Positions 7,523 to 15,675 are shown, counted from the stretch's first letter. The stretch: DNA of 35,014 nt from an uncultured Clostridia bacterium (GCA_944328445.1 CALVHO010000021.1:1-35014), one strand, 5' to 3'. Notes: generated by a model from the letters alone, not told the origin. Numbers and translations are program-made.

Positions 7523-9178
7523 GTGACGACATCTTCCGCGCCCGCCGGCGAACATTTGCATTGGAAACAAAAGGTCTGCTCCTACTTTCAAAACTGCGGC
7601 AAGACCGCAAAACGGGAGCTTTTGAACTTTTTTTCCTACATCAAGAGCAATTACCTGTTTCTTTCGGTCTCCGTCGCTGTCTTTTTGGTCGTGTACAGCC
7701 GTTGGATATTCCACACTTTGCCGCACATCGACAGCGATAACCTGATCAATAACCCCTACTACAATTACAACTGGCTGCAAATCGGCCGCCAATTCGGCAT
7801 TTTTACCAAATGGCTGTTCGGTTTGCGCTGGTTCAACCCCGCCGTGGCCACGACGCTCGGCTACCTGCTGATCTGCCTGAGCGGGATCCTCTTCGGCTAT
7901 CTGTTCTGGCGGTGCACGAAACGCAGCGGCTGGGCTTGCTCGCTGTTTTTGCTGCCGTTTTTCGTCAGCCCCGTATTCACCGAGCTGTTCTATTTTGACT
8001 TGCAGACCTTTGAGATCGGCTGGGCGCTGTTGCTGTGCGCCGTCGGCCTCGGCCTCGGATTGTACGGGGCCCTGCACCGTTCGTATACGGCTTTGGCCTT
8101 GTTCGCCGTCGCCGCCTTGTGGGCCGTCGGCACCTACCAGTCTCTCGCCGTCCTCTTGACGGCGATGATCCTGCTTTGCTTTGCCCTCATCTATCGCCGT
8201 AAGACCGTCTTTGCCGAAGGCCCTGTTCCCGGCAAAACGTATGCGGCCGCCTTCGGAAAGGTCGTGGCCGCTTTTGCCGCTGCAATCGTGGTCTACGTCA
8301 CCACCACACTCCTTTGGTTTTCCGGAAGTTCTTACACGACGAGCAACTTTTACTGGCTGACGCAACCCTTTTCGCAGTGCGTCAAGTCCATTTTCCGCCA
8401 CATCTACATCGGCTTTTTGGGCAAAAATGTCTTCTATACCTGGACATATCTGCTGCTCGCCCTCCTTTGCATCGGGTCTGCCGTTTGGGATGCCTGCAAG
8501 ACACGCCAAAAGTTCAGCGCCTTTTATGCGGTCTTTGTGTTCCTGTTGCAGCTGTCGCCCTTCTTGCTGACGGTCGTTTTCGGGGGGATCAACTCGGTGC
8601 GCGCGCAGATCGCCTACCCGTTCGTCTTTGCGGCGGACCTGCTTTTCCTGTGCAGCCGCAGCTGGGCCGTCCCCGCTTGGAAGGTGCCCGACTTACAGAT
8701 CGTCCTGATCGTATTGTCGGCCGCCCTGTTCTTTTCGCAGGCCAACGTCACCTCGCGCCTGATCTATACGGACCTGATCCGCTCCCAGGAAGATGTCCGC
8801 CTGGCAACGGAGATCGAGCACGAAATAACCGAAGTTTCCGATATCGATCAGCCCATTGTGATCGTCGGCCATTATACGCCGAAACTGAACGCCGCGTGCA
8901 GCATGGGAGAAATGATCGGCTGTTCCATCTTTTCCTTTTGCTATCCCTTGGAACCGTATTACTATTACAATACCGTCACCGTCTGCGGGGTGCTGAAAAC
9001 CTTGGGCTTTTCGTTCCAAGCGGCCAATCAGGAACAAGTCCTCGAAGCCCGCATCTATGCGCGCGATAACGACATGCCGTCCTGGCCCAAAAAAGGGAGC
9101 GTCGTAGACGCCGGCGAGTACACCATTATCAAGCTGTCGGAAGATGAATTCGTTTCTTCCCTGCCTGCCGAAAATTAG
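7523..9178 (+). CDS. Polytopic GtrII-like glucosyltransferase
   Basis: Membrane protein of 551 residues with about ten hydrophobic helices. It resembles the GtrII family (glucosyl transferases that use the polyprenyl-P-sugar made by GtrB to decorate a surface polymer on the outer face). Supporting marks are an early extracytoplasmic loop with conserved-looking acidic and Asn residues (HIDSDNLINNPYYNYNWL), the position as third gene of gtrA-gtrB-X, and a soluble C-terminal part of about 140 residues (from about 410). The start is GTG 7523 with CAGGAG upstream. In Gram-positives the acceptor is more likely a wall or lipid-anchored glycan than O-antigen. The family call is from memory of the pattern; the acceptor is unknown. 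Confidence 0.72.
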   Translation: MTTSSAPAGEHLHWKQKVCSYFQNCGKTAKRELLNFFSYIKSNYLFLSVSVAVFLVVYSRWIFHTLPHIDSDNLINNPYYNYNWLQIGRQFGIFTKWLFGLRWFNPAVATTLGYLLICLSGILFGYLFWRCTKRSGWACSLFLLPFFVSPVFTELFYFDLQTFEIGWALLLCAVGLGLGLYGALHRSYTALALFAVAALWAVGTYQSLAVLLTAMILLCFALIYRRKTVFAEGPVPGKTYAAAFGKVVAAFAAAIVVYVTTTLLWFSGSSYTTSNFYWLTQPFSQCVKSIFRHIYIGFLGKNVFYTWTYLLLALLCIGSAVWDACKTRQKFSAFYAVFVFLLQLSPFLLTVVFGGINSVRAQIAYPFVFAADLLFLCSRSWAVPAWKVPDLQIVLIVLSAALFFSQANVTSRLIYTDLIRSQEDVRLATEIEHEITEVSDIDQPIVIVGHYTPKLNAACSMGEMIGCSIFSFCYPLEPYYYYNTVTVCGVLKTLGFSFQAANQEQVLEARIYARDNDMPSWPKKGSVVDAGEYTIIKLSEDEFVSSLPAEN

Positions 9179-9205
9179 TCCTTCGCCCTGCCGAATGGAA
9201 GACGC

Positions 9206-9253
9206 AAAAGCCCGGCGGGCGCCCTCTTGGAGGGCGCCCGTCGGGCTTTTTTT
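9206..9253. terminator. Strong terminator after the gtr cassette (possibly bidirectional)
   Basis: A 17-bp stem (GCCCGGCGGGCGCCCTC / GAGGGCGCCCGTCGGGC, one G-T pair) with a 3-base loop. It is followed by seven T on the plus strand and by four T on the minus strand. It separates gtrII from the convergent glyA. Confidence 0.93.
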
Positions 9254-9326
9254 AACAACTTTTGGGGCGGGCCTTTACGGGCCCGAAAAACATGCCTCCT
9301 GCCGCGCCTGCGGGCGCGCAGAGAGG

Positions 9327-10577
9327 TCACTGCACGTCGTTGGCGTACAGGGGATGGCGCGCGCAGAGGGCGCGCACGGCGGCGCGCACTTCCTCGAAGG
9401 CGGCCTCCCTTTCGGCGATGACTTTGGCGATCAGCCGCGCGACGAGGCGGGCGTCCTCCTCGGTAAAGCCGCGGGTGGTGATGCTCGGCGTGCCGATGCG
9501 GATGCCGCTGGTGACGAAGGGGCTGGTCGTTTCAAAGGGAATGGTGTTCTTGTTGACGGTGATGTTCACCTCGTCGAGCATCTTTTCCAGCTCTTTGCCC
9601 GTCATGCCCTTGTCGCGCAGGTCGACGAGCATGAGGTGGTTGTCGGTGCCGCCCGAAACGAGGCGCACGCCGCATTTTGTGAACTCGTCCGCCATGGCCG
9701 CGGCATTTTTGACCACTTGCTTTTGGTATTCCTTGAAGGCGGGCGTGAGCGCCTCGCCGAAGGCCACCGCCTTGCCCGCGATGACGTGCATGAGCGGGCC
9801 GCCCTGCATACCGGGGAAGACGGCTTTGTCGATGGCTTTGGCCAGCGCTTCCTTGCACATGATGACGCCGCCGCGGGGGCCGCGCAGCGTCTTGTGGGTG
9901 GTGGTGGTGACCACGTCGGCATACGGCACGGGCGAAGGATGCAGCCCCGCGACCACGAGGCCGGCGATGTGGGCGATGTCCACCATCAGATAGGCGCCGA
10001 CGCGGTCGGCGATCGCGCGCAGGCGCGCGAAGTCGATGACGCGGGGGTATGCGCTGGCGCCCGCCACGATCATCTTCGGCGCGTGTTCGACGGCCAGCGC
10101 TTCCAAGGCGTCGTAGTCGATGCGCTCGTCCTTTTCGGAGACGCCGTAGGGCACGATCTTGAAATACTTGCCCGAAATGTTGACGGGCGAGCCGTGCGTG
10201 AGATGGCCGCCGTGGGAGAGGTTCATGCCGAGGATGGTATCGCCCGGCTGCAAGAGGGCGAAGTAGACGGCGGTGTTGGCCTGCGCGCCGCTGTGCGGCT
10301 GCACGTTGGCGTGGTCGCACCCGAAGAGCTGTTTGCAGCGCTCGATGGCCAGATTTTCGACGATGTCGACATACTGGCAGCCACCGTAATAGCGCTTGCC
10401 GGGCAGGCCCTCGGCGTATTTGTTGGTCAGGTGCGAGCCGACAGCCGCCATCACCGCGGGTGAAACGAAGTTTTCGCTGGCGATGAGCTCGATGTTGCCG
10501 CGCTGGCGGGAAAGTTCGAGGTCCATCGCCTCGAACACTTCGGGGTCGGCGTTTTTTACCGTTGTAAGATCGATCAT
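9327..10577 (-). CDS. glyA: Serine hydroxymethyltransferase
   Basis: PLP enzyme (416 residues, normal length) interconverting serine plus tetrahydrofolate and glycine plus 5,10-methylene-THF. The PLP lysine is in [16 protein letters not shown] (Lys229), with upstream IASENFVSP and [10 protein letters not shown] motifs and HSGAQAN for substrate binding. Start ATG 10577 with GGAG nine bases upstream. It stands alone, with a promoter about 230 bases upstream and a long structured leader, so it may be controlled after initiation. Its product methylene-THF is the methyl source for TrmFO, encoded in the same window. Confidence 0.97.
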   Translation of the reverse strand: MIDLTTVKNADPEVFEAMDLELSRQRGNIELIASENFVSPAVMAAVGSHLTNKYAEGLPGKRYYGGCQYVDIVENLAIERCKQLFGCDHANVQPHSGAQANTAVYFALLQPGDTILGMNLSHGGHLTHGSPVNISGKYFKIVPYGVSEKDERIDYDALEALAVEHAPKMIVAGASAYPRVIDFARLRAIADRVGAYLMVDIAHIAGLVVAGLHPSPVPYADVVTTTTHKTLRGPRGGVIMCKEALAKAIDKAVFPGMQGGPLMHVIAGKAVAFGEALTPAFKEYQKQVVKNAAAMADEFTKCGVRLVSGGTDNHLMLVDLRDKGMTGKELEKMLDEVNITVNKNTIPFETTSPFVTSGIRIGTPSITTRGFTEEDARLVARLIAKVIAEREAAFEEVRAAVRALCARHPLYANDVQ

Positions 10578-10803
10578 TTCCGTTCTCCGTTGTTGAATTT
10601 TTATTGACCAGATTTTTCTGACGGAAGCGGCCCGCGGGCCGTTCCCGATTCAATCGCGATGCATTTCCGCCGGCGGCCGCGCCGAAGCTGGCTCTCCGCC
10701 GCGCGTTCCGGCAGCGGGCTCCCTGCCGGGAAAAGCGACGGCTTTCCGGCGGCCGCACCCGACGGCGCCGGGCGCCCGGTTCCGGCAAAACTCAGATGTT
10801 CAC
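10578..10803 (-). other. Long GC-rich structured glyA leader
   Basis: About 225 nt between the predicted start of transcription and glyA. It is rich in self-complementary blocks: CCGGGCGCCCGG, CCGGCAG..CTGCCGG, and GGAACGGCCCGCGGGCCGCTTCC-like palindromic DNA close to the gene. The motif GCCGGAA recurs. I see no match to the glycine, THF, SAM or ZTP riboswitch consensus and no credible leader peptide. Function unknown. Confidence 0.5.
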
Positions 10804-10809
10804 CCCTTT

Positions 10810-10838
10810 ATTATAGCGCAAAGTTCTGTTTTTTACAA
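10810..10838 (-). promoter_or_regulatory. Promoter of glyA
   Basis: Minus strand: -35 TTGTAA (10833-10838), 17-base spacer, -10 TATAAT (10810-10815). The -35 abuts the T-tract of the terminator that ends the upstream minus-strand gene. Confidence 0.85.
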
Positions 10839-10840
10839 GG

Positions 10841-10885
10841 AAAAGAGAGGGGTGCTCCGCGTTTTTTGCGCCTTTCCCCTCTCTT
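10841..10885 (-). terminator. Terminator of the beta-helix protein gene
   Basis: Minus strand: 10-bp stem AAGAGAGGGG / CCCCTCTCTT with a loop that itself contains GCGC/GCG pairing, then TTTTCC. It is located just after the stop codon at 10918. Confidence 0.75.
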
Positions 10886-10917
10886 GGCCGCCGTACGCGC
10901 CGGAACGCGCGCGGCGC

Positions 10918-12735
10918 TCAGTTACGCGTCTTCTTCTTTTTCACGATCCGCCAGACGACGACAGCCGCCGCGGCCGCCAGGATCGCGCAGCCCGCCGCGA
11001 TCGCCGCCACCGCGCCCGCAGGGAGTCCGCCGCCCGCATCCGCAGGGCTCCCGGGCACGACGGCGACGACGGCGGAAGCGCTCTTTTCGGGGTCGAAAAC
11101 GGACACCGCCGTGACGGTGAACGACTCCGCCGTTTCGCCCGCGCCGACGGTCAGCACGCCGTTTTGGTCGATGTTCGTGGCGGGGTCGGCCGCGCCGCTT
11201 ATCTTCCACCCGACGGAGGTATCGAAACTGCCCTCGCCCAGCACTTCGGCGGTAAATTGCAGCGTTTTGCCGCGTTCAGCCGAGGCGGTTGCGGGGGTGA
11301 CGGAAACGGATATGACTGCTTTGTACTCCAGATTCAGATATTTGTACGAATCAAACTTCTGCTCGTCGTAGCCGACGGTATTTTCCCCTGCGGCGTCCGA
11401 AGCCGCCTGTACATACACGCCCTGCCCGCAATGGGGCGCGAGCGCGCCGATCGCAGACGTGCCGCCGTGCGCCGTGAGCGAACCGCCCGTAACGTAGGCG
11501 CCCTCCTCCGCGTTCACGCCGAACGAGGAGCCCGCCGCATCGGTATTTTCCGCACCCGCGCGCACAGAACCGCCCTCGACCTGCAGGAATCGGTCGGCAT
11601 AGATGCCGAAGGTCGCCTGCCCGTTGCTGCCGCCCGCGACCGCGCCGATCGTACCGCCGCGGACGACGACGTCCGCCTCGGCTCCCTGCGCGTACAGCGC
11701 TGCGCCGATATTTTGCGTACCTTCGGTGACGTTCACGCTGAACGTGCCGCCCGTGATTTCTATTTTTCCGCCCGCCATATCCGCAGTATACTGCACGAAC
11801 ACGCCGATATACGGAACTTCGATTGCGGTGTTCCCGCCGCGGATATATACGTTCCCGCCCGATTGGGTGTCGGGCGAGCCGCTGCCCATATTCCCGCCGC
11901 TGATGCCGATCGACGAAGAACGCGCGGCACTGGATACGGTCACTTCGGCGTCGCCGCCGATCGAAACGCTGCCGCAGCGCGCGTACAGCCCGTATCGGTT
12001 GAAATTTTCCGCACGGACTTCGCCGCCGGTGATCTCGATATCGCCGTACGGGGAATATACGCCCGCCATCAGGCCGTTCGTCTGCAAGGTTCCGCCCGAA
12101 ACGGCGATGCGGTTATTGGCGGTCAGGCAGCCCTGCCCCGTTCCGCCCTTTCCGTTCAGCGCGAGCGTGCCGCTTTTCAGCTCGAAATTCCCGCTTTCCG
12201 CATACGAAGCGTCCCCGACCGGGACGGCGTTGTCGGCGAACACCTCCATGGGATAGGCGTCGCGATTTTTGACAGACTCGTCGCGGAACCCCACCGAAAG
12301 AGAGCCGTCGCCCGTGACGGTCACGTTGCTGTCGTAAAACAGGAGAGTTCTCGTATCCCCGCTCGGGCGGAGATAGAGGCGGCTTTCGCCCTTCAATACG
12401 AGTTCCACGTCTCCGCGCGCCGCCACGGCGGCATAGCTATTGTTATTCGACCAAAAATTGACGTACGCGCCCGATTCGATCTCCGCGTTGTCGAAAACGA
12501 TCTGCGCCGCCCCGCCCTCTTCCGGCGCGGGGATGTAGGTGAGCGTTCCGTTCCCCGCCTTGTATGTCGTTTCCGTCTGCGGCGCGGACAATATAAAATC
12601 CACGCCCGTTTGCGTGATCTCCGCCGCAGCCGCGGCGCGGGCGGGCTGCGCCGCAAGGCACGCAGCGGCAACCGCGGCGCACGCGAACAACAGCAGCCAT
12701 AAAAAAACCGAAACTCTTCTTTTGAAAACTTCCAT
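10918..12735 (-). CDS. Membrane-anchored beta-helix surface protein with Ig-like domain
   Basis: Exported protein of 605 residues. It begins with a signal peptide (MEVFKRR, then a hydrophobic core to ARAAAA near residue 37). Residues ~50-450 are made of many short repeats with turns such as ISGGN, ITGGE, VRGGT and VEGGS, typical of a right-handed parallel beta-helix; they resemble the Cthe_2159-like carbohydrate-binding family. Residues ~470-560 form a BIG2/Ig-like domain (VSVTPATASAERGKTLQFTAEV..). It ends in a single hydrophobic helix and KKKKTRN, so it is membrane anchored; there is no LPXTG motif. Start ATG 12735; the ribosome site is weak. It may bind wall or host glycans. Function is inferred from architecture only. 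Confidence 0.8.
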   Translation of the reverse strand: MEVFKRRVSVFLWLLLFACAAVAAACLAAQPARAAAAAEITQTGVDFILSAPQTETTYKAGNGTLTYIPAPEEGGAAQIVFDNAEIESGAYVNFWSNNNSYAAVAARGDVELVLKGESRLYLRPSGDTRTLLFYDSNVTVTGDGSLSVGFRDESVKNRDAYPMEVFADNAVPVGDASYAESGNFELKSGTLALNGKGGTGQGCLTANNRIAVSGGTLQTNGLMAGVYSPYGDIEITGGEVRAENFNRYGLYARCGSVSIGGDAEVTVSSAARSSSIGISGGNMGSGSPDTQSGGNVYIRGGNTAIEVPYIGVFVQYTADMAGGKIEITGGTFSVNVTEGTQNIGAALYAQGAEADVVVRGGTIGAVAGGSNGQATFGIYADRFLQVEGGSVRAGAENTDAAGSSFGVNAEEGAYVTGGSLTAHGGTSAIGALAPHCGQGVYVQAASDAAGENTVGYDEQKFDSYKYLNLEYKAVISVSVTPATASAERGKTLQFTAEVLGEGSFDTSVGWKISGAADPATNIDQNGVLTVGAGETAESFTVTAVSVFDPEKSASAVVAVVPGSPADAGGGLPAGAVAAIAAGCAILAAAAAVVVWRIVKKKKTRN

Positions 12736-12775
12736 GAACTATGTACCCTTTTTTTACTATACGTATTGCCGTTCT

Positions 12776-12804
12776 ATGGTACCACACAGACGCTTTACAG
12801 TCAA
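12776..12804 (-). promoter_or_regulatory. Candidate promoter of the beta-helix protein gene
   Basis: Minus strand: -35 TTGACT (12799-12804), 17-base spacer, -10 TACCAT (12776-12781). It lies about 40 bases before the start codon. Confidence 0.6.
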
Positions 12805-12857
12805 TGTTTTCCGCCGGAAAAACCAAAACACGACAAAAAGACGACCGGATATGCAGC

Positions 12858-12906
12858 AAAAACGCCGGTCTGCCTCTGCGCGGAACGCGCTAAAGCAAGC
12901 CGGCGT
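12858..12906 (-). terminator. Terminator of the frameshifted membrane-protein gene
   Basis: Minus strand: stem ACGCCGG / CCGGCGT with an inner GCGCG/CGCGC hairpin in the loop, followed by a T-run (TTTTTGC). It overlaps the stop region at 12911. Confidence 0.7.
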
Positions 12907-12910
12907 GAAT

Positions 12911-13455
12911 TTATTCTTCGGGCAGCGGATCCGAGGAAGGATCCCACACGGGCGGGGATTTCTCGTTTTCCTGCTCTTCGAGGATGGTATCGCGCGTTTT
13001 CAGCTCGAGCAGCCGCTCTTTGGCTTCCGCAACGGAGTCGGCCAGATCGACGTGCAGGATGCGCCCGTCGCGCAGGCTGATGTCGAGCGCGCCGTAGTCG
13101 TAGGTGCGGTATTTGCTTGTAACGGGTTTTCTTCCACGAACTGGATCTCGCGGGTGCGGAACGCATTCCACCCACCGCCCGCAAAAACGCGCAGCTGCCC
13201 GTCCGCAAACACCGCCAGCGCGCGCGGCGTTCTCGAATGGCAAACGATCTTCCGGCAAAAATATACGCCGCCGCCGAACCCGATCGCCGCGATCGCGATC
13301 GCATAGAAGAGATCGAACGGATCGTCTCCTCCTCCGGGGAGCATCAGCAGCATGCCCGCCAGCGCAAAAACGAGGACGCACCCGCACAGCGAGGCGATCA
13401 TCCAGCCCTTTTTGTGTTTCCGGATGATGACTTCTTCCCCGGTCTTTTCCTTCAT
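12911..13455 (-). pseudogene. Two-helix membrane protein gene interrupted by a one-base frameshift
   Basis: Two reading frames join to one plausible protein of about 181 residues. The first part (ATG 13455, with AAGGAGAGG upstream) has two membrane helices (MIASLCGCVLVFALAGMLLML and LFYAIAIAAIGFGGGVYFC), then a strand-rich region (ALAVFADGQLRVFAGGGWN..REIQFVEE). It then needs a -1 shift at GAAGAAAACCC (13123-13133) to continue as KPVTSKYRTYDYGALDISLRDGRILHVDLADSVAEAKERLLEL and an acidic, Pro-rich tail. The strand pattern plus the final helix resembles a bacterial PH-like domain; this is a guess. One extra A in the A-run would restore the frame, so a sequencing or homopolymer error, a recent mutation or programmed slippage are all possible. 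Family unknown. Confidence 0.7.
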
Positions 13456-13563
13456 AACCTCTCCTTCCCCCGCGGACGCGAGCGCCCACCGCGGTCTCTG
13501 CGGCGGTTTTCCGTTCGACGAGGCGCCTGCGGGGCGGCAATGACTTCTCCTCCCGCGGTTTGC

Positions 13564-13608
13564 GCCGCAAGCGGTATTTTTCTGTAAGCCCATTATACCG
13601 CTTGCGGC
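13564..13608. promoter_or_regulatory. Perfect 14-bp inverted repeat over the transcription start
   Basis: GCCGCAAGCGGTAT (13564-13577) and ATACCGCTTGCGGC (13595-13608) are perfect inverted copies 17 bases apart. One arm includes most of the -10 box of the promoter for the gene at 13455; the other lies in the leader. It may be an operator or a cruciform/hairpin site. Confidence 0.6.
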
Positions 13609-13620
13609 ACAAAAAAGCAA
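13592..13620 (-). promoter_or_regulatory. Promoter of the frameshifted membrane-protein gene
   Basis: Minus strand: -35 TTGCTT (13615-13620), 17-base spacer, perfect -10 TATAAT (13592-13597). The -35 box and the first spacer bases coincide with the T-tract of the trxA terminator, so the two signals share DNA. Confidence 0.75.
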
Positions 13621-13644
13621 GCCGCCCGCAAACATGCGGGCGGC
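13611..13644 (-). terminator. Terminator of trxA
   Basis: Minus strand: 9-bp stem GCCGCCCGC / GCGGGCGGC with a 6-base loop, then TTGCTTTTTT. It lies directly after the trxA stop codon at 13651. Confidence 0.88.
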
Positions 13645-13650
13645 GGGCGG

Positions 13651-13965
13651 TCAGATGTGCTTTTCCACAAAATCCTTCATCGTGTTTTCGGGCACGACGC
13701 CGACGGACTTCCCCACGAGCTCCCCGCCCTTGAAGGCCATCACGCAGGGGATGCTCATGATGCCGTATTCACGGGCGAGGTCGGGGTTGTCGTCGACGTT
13801 GATCTTGACGAATTCCGCCCTGCCCTCGAACTGCGACGAGACCCGCTCCATCATGGGCGCGAGCATGCGGCACGGGCCGCACCAGTCGGCGTAAAAATCG
13901 ACGACGAGCGTCCGCTTTTCTTCCATGGCGGCTTTGAACGCCGCGCTGTCAAACGTTTTTACCAT
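13651..13965 (-). CDS. trxA: Thioredoxin
   Basis: Standard thioredoxin of 104 residues. The active site is DWCGPCRM with Cys29 and Cys32, followed by VKINVDDNPDLAREYGIMSIPCVMAFKGGE including the cis-Pro (IPC). It reduces protein disulfides in the cytoplasm using thioredoxin reductase. Start ATG 13965 lies 17 bases inside the end of the RseC-like gene, which suggests coupled translation. It is the last gene of hisS-rseC-trxA and is followed by a terminator. Confidence 0.97.
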   Translation of the reverse strand: MVKTFDSAAFKAAMEEKRTLVVDFYADWCGPCRMLAPMMERVSSQFEGRAEFVKINVDDNPDLAREYGIMSIPCVMAFKGGELVGKSVGVVPENTMKDFVEKHI

Positions 13966-14419
13966 CTTGTTCGTTCTCCTTATTCAGATTTTCGGATGCC
14001 TCCGTGGGCGGCTGCCCGCAGACGATCCCGACGACTTCCATGCCGAAGCCGCGCGTTTTTGCCAACAATTTATCCAGCCCGAACACGGCGGCAAAGCCGA
14101 GCGCCGCGCCCGCCAGGCACAGGAGCGCCGCCCAAAGCTCGGAGCCAAGCGCCAGGGCGCCGACGGCCACCCCCGCCCCCGCCAAGAGCACGGGCAGGAT
14201 GTAGACGATGAAGGAGGCCAGCGCGCGGCGGTCCTTTTCCGCGGCGACGATGACCCGATCCCCCGCCTTGGCGCCCGCGCGGTTGAAGGCCTTGACCTTG
14301 ACGGTGCTCTGCCCCGCCTTGAAGGCGCAGACCTTGCAGCCCTCGCATGCGGGCTTTTTTTCGATGCGCAGGACGGCGATCCTGCCCGTCGCTCTGACGA
14401 CGGTCGCCTCCTCCCTCAT
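13949..14419 (-). CDS. RseC/SoxR-reducer family membrane protein
   Basis: A 156-residue protein of the RseC family. The N-terminal domain carries a cysteine cluster (ACEGCKVCAF, residues ~24-33) that can hold an iron-sulfur or redox site, followed by a strand-rich part (VKVKAFNRAGAKAGDRVIV). Two membrane helices come next (SFIVYILPVLLAGAGVAVGALAL and LWAALLCLAGAALGFAAVFGL), and the cytoplasmic tail is polar. Relatives reduce SoxR or tune sigma-E in proteobacteria; in Clostridia they often sit near Rnf genes, none of which are seen here. The start ATG overlaps the hisS stop as ATGA. Its next neighbour, thioredoxin, hints at a thiol or redox role. Confidence 0.82.
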   Translation of the reverse strand: MREEATVVRATGRIAVLRIEKKPACEGCKVCAFKAGQSTVKVKAFNRAGAKAGDRVIVAAEKDRRALASFIVYILPVLLAGAGVAVGALALGSELWAALLCLAGAALGFAAVFGLDKLLAKTRGFGMEVVGIVCGQPPTEASENLNKENEQDGKNV

Positions 14420-15675
14420 CGCAGCTTTTGCACCAAAAACGGCACTACGTCCTCCGCTTTTACGGACACGGAAGAACCGTCCGCCATGTCCTTGACGGTG
14501 TATTCTCCGCTTTGCAGCTCGTTGGAGCCGATGACAACGACGAAGCGGGCGCCGATCTTGCCCGCGTACTTGAACTGCGCCTTGACCGAGCGCGCGGCGT
14601 GGTCGAAATCGGCCGAGACGCCCGCGCTTCGCAACGCGGCACACAGGGCGAAGGCGGCGCGGCGGCCCTCCTCGTCCAGCCCCGCAGCATAGACGCCGAG
14701 GGGCGGCTGCGCGGGCACGGCGCGGCCCGTGTTCTCCAAAACCAGCAGCATGCGTTCGATGCCGCTGCCGAAACCCACCGCGGGCACCGAGGGCCCGCCG
14801 AGGTTTTCGATGAGGGTATCGTACCGCCCGCCGCCGAGCACGGTGCCCTGCGAACCTATCTGCGTGGAGACGAACTCGAACACCGTTTTGGAATAGTAAT
14901 CCAGCCCGCGCACGAGTTTCGGGTCGAGGGTATATCGCACGCCGCAACGGCCGAGGATGGCTTTGAGCGCTTCAAAATGCTCGCGGCACTCGTCGCAGAG
15001 GTAATCTTCCGTTCTGGGCGCGCCCGCGTTGACGGCGGCGCAGGCCTCCTCCTTGCAGTCGAGGATGCGCAGCGGGTTCTTTTCAAAACGGGCGTTGCAG
15101 GTGGGGCACATTTCGGACAGGTGCGGCCGCAGGTACTCTTTGAGCGCCTCGTTGAACTTGGGACGGCAATGTTTGCAGCCGATGGAATTGAGGCGCAGCT
15201 CCACCCCTTCCACCCCCAGCGCGGCGATGTAGTCGCGCGCGAGGAGGATGACCTCGGCGTCCGTTTCGGGCCCCTTGCCGCCGAAGATCTCCACGCCGAA
15301 CTGGTGGTGCTCGCGCAGCCTGCCCGCCTGCGGGCGTTCGTAGCGGAACACGGGGGTGATGTAGTACATCTTGGCGGGCAGAACGCCGCCCGCGCCGCCG
15401 CTCTCGATGAAGGAGCGCACCACGCCCGCCGTGCCCTCGGGTTTGAGGGTCATGGAGCGGCCGCCCTTATCGGTAAAGGTGTACATCTCCTTGTTGACGA
15501 TGTCCGTCGTATCCCCCACGCCGCGGGCGAACAGCTCGGTGTGCTCGAAGACGGGGGTACGGATCTCCTGCAAATTGTACAGCGCGGCGATCCTGCGCGC
15601 GGTGCCCTCCACGAAATGCCATTTGTAGGCCTCGGAAGGGAGCACGTCTTTGGTACCTTTGGGAATGTTGATCAT
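14416..15675 (-). CDS. hisS: Histidine-tRNA ligase
   Basis: Class II aminoacyl-tRNA synthetase of 419 residues, the usual HisRS length. Class II motif 2 is PVFRYERPQAGRLREHHQFG; the histidine-binding motifs include LVRGLDYYSKTVFEF and GGGRYDTLI; and motif 3 is VGFGSGIERMLLVL. The C-terminal anticodon-binding domain follows. Start MINIPKGTKDVLP at ATG 15675, with GAGGTG nine bases upstream. Its stop overlaps the start of the RseC-like gene. The 5' region is full of repeats and shows no T-box signature. Confidence 0.97.
   Translation of the reverse strand: MINIPKGTKDVLPSEAYKWHFVEGTARRIAALYNLQEIRTPVFEHTELFARGVGDTTDIVNKEMYTFTDKGGRSMTLKPEGTAGVVRSFIESGGAGGVLPAKMYYITPVFRYERPQAGRLREHHQFGVEIFGGKGPETDAEVILLARDYIAALGVEGVELRLNSIGCKHCRPKFNEALKEYLRPHLSEMCPTCNARFEKNPLRILDCKEEACAAVNAGAPRTEDYLCDECREHFEALKAILGRCGVRYTLDPKLVRGLDYYSKTVFEFVSTQIGSQGTVLGGGRYDTLIENLGGPSVPAVGFGSGIERMLLVLENTGRAVPAQPPLGVYAAGLDEEGRRAAFALCAALRSAGVSADFDHAARSVKAQFKYAGKIGARFVVVIGSNELQSGEYTVKDMADGSSVSVKAEDVVPFLVQKLR

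Noticed and set aside
10578..10803. Glycine, THF or ZTP riboswitch in the glyA leader
   Set aside because: The conserved cores of these aptamers are not present; kept only as an unexplained structured leader.
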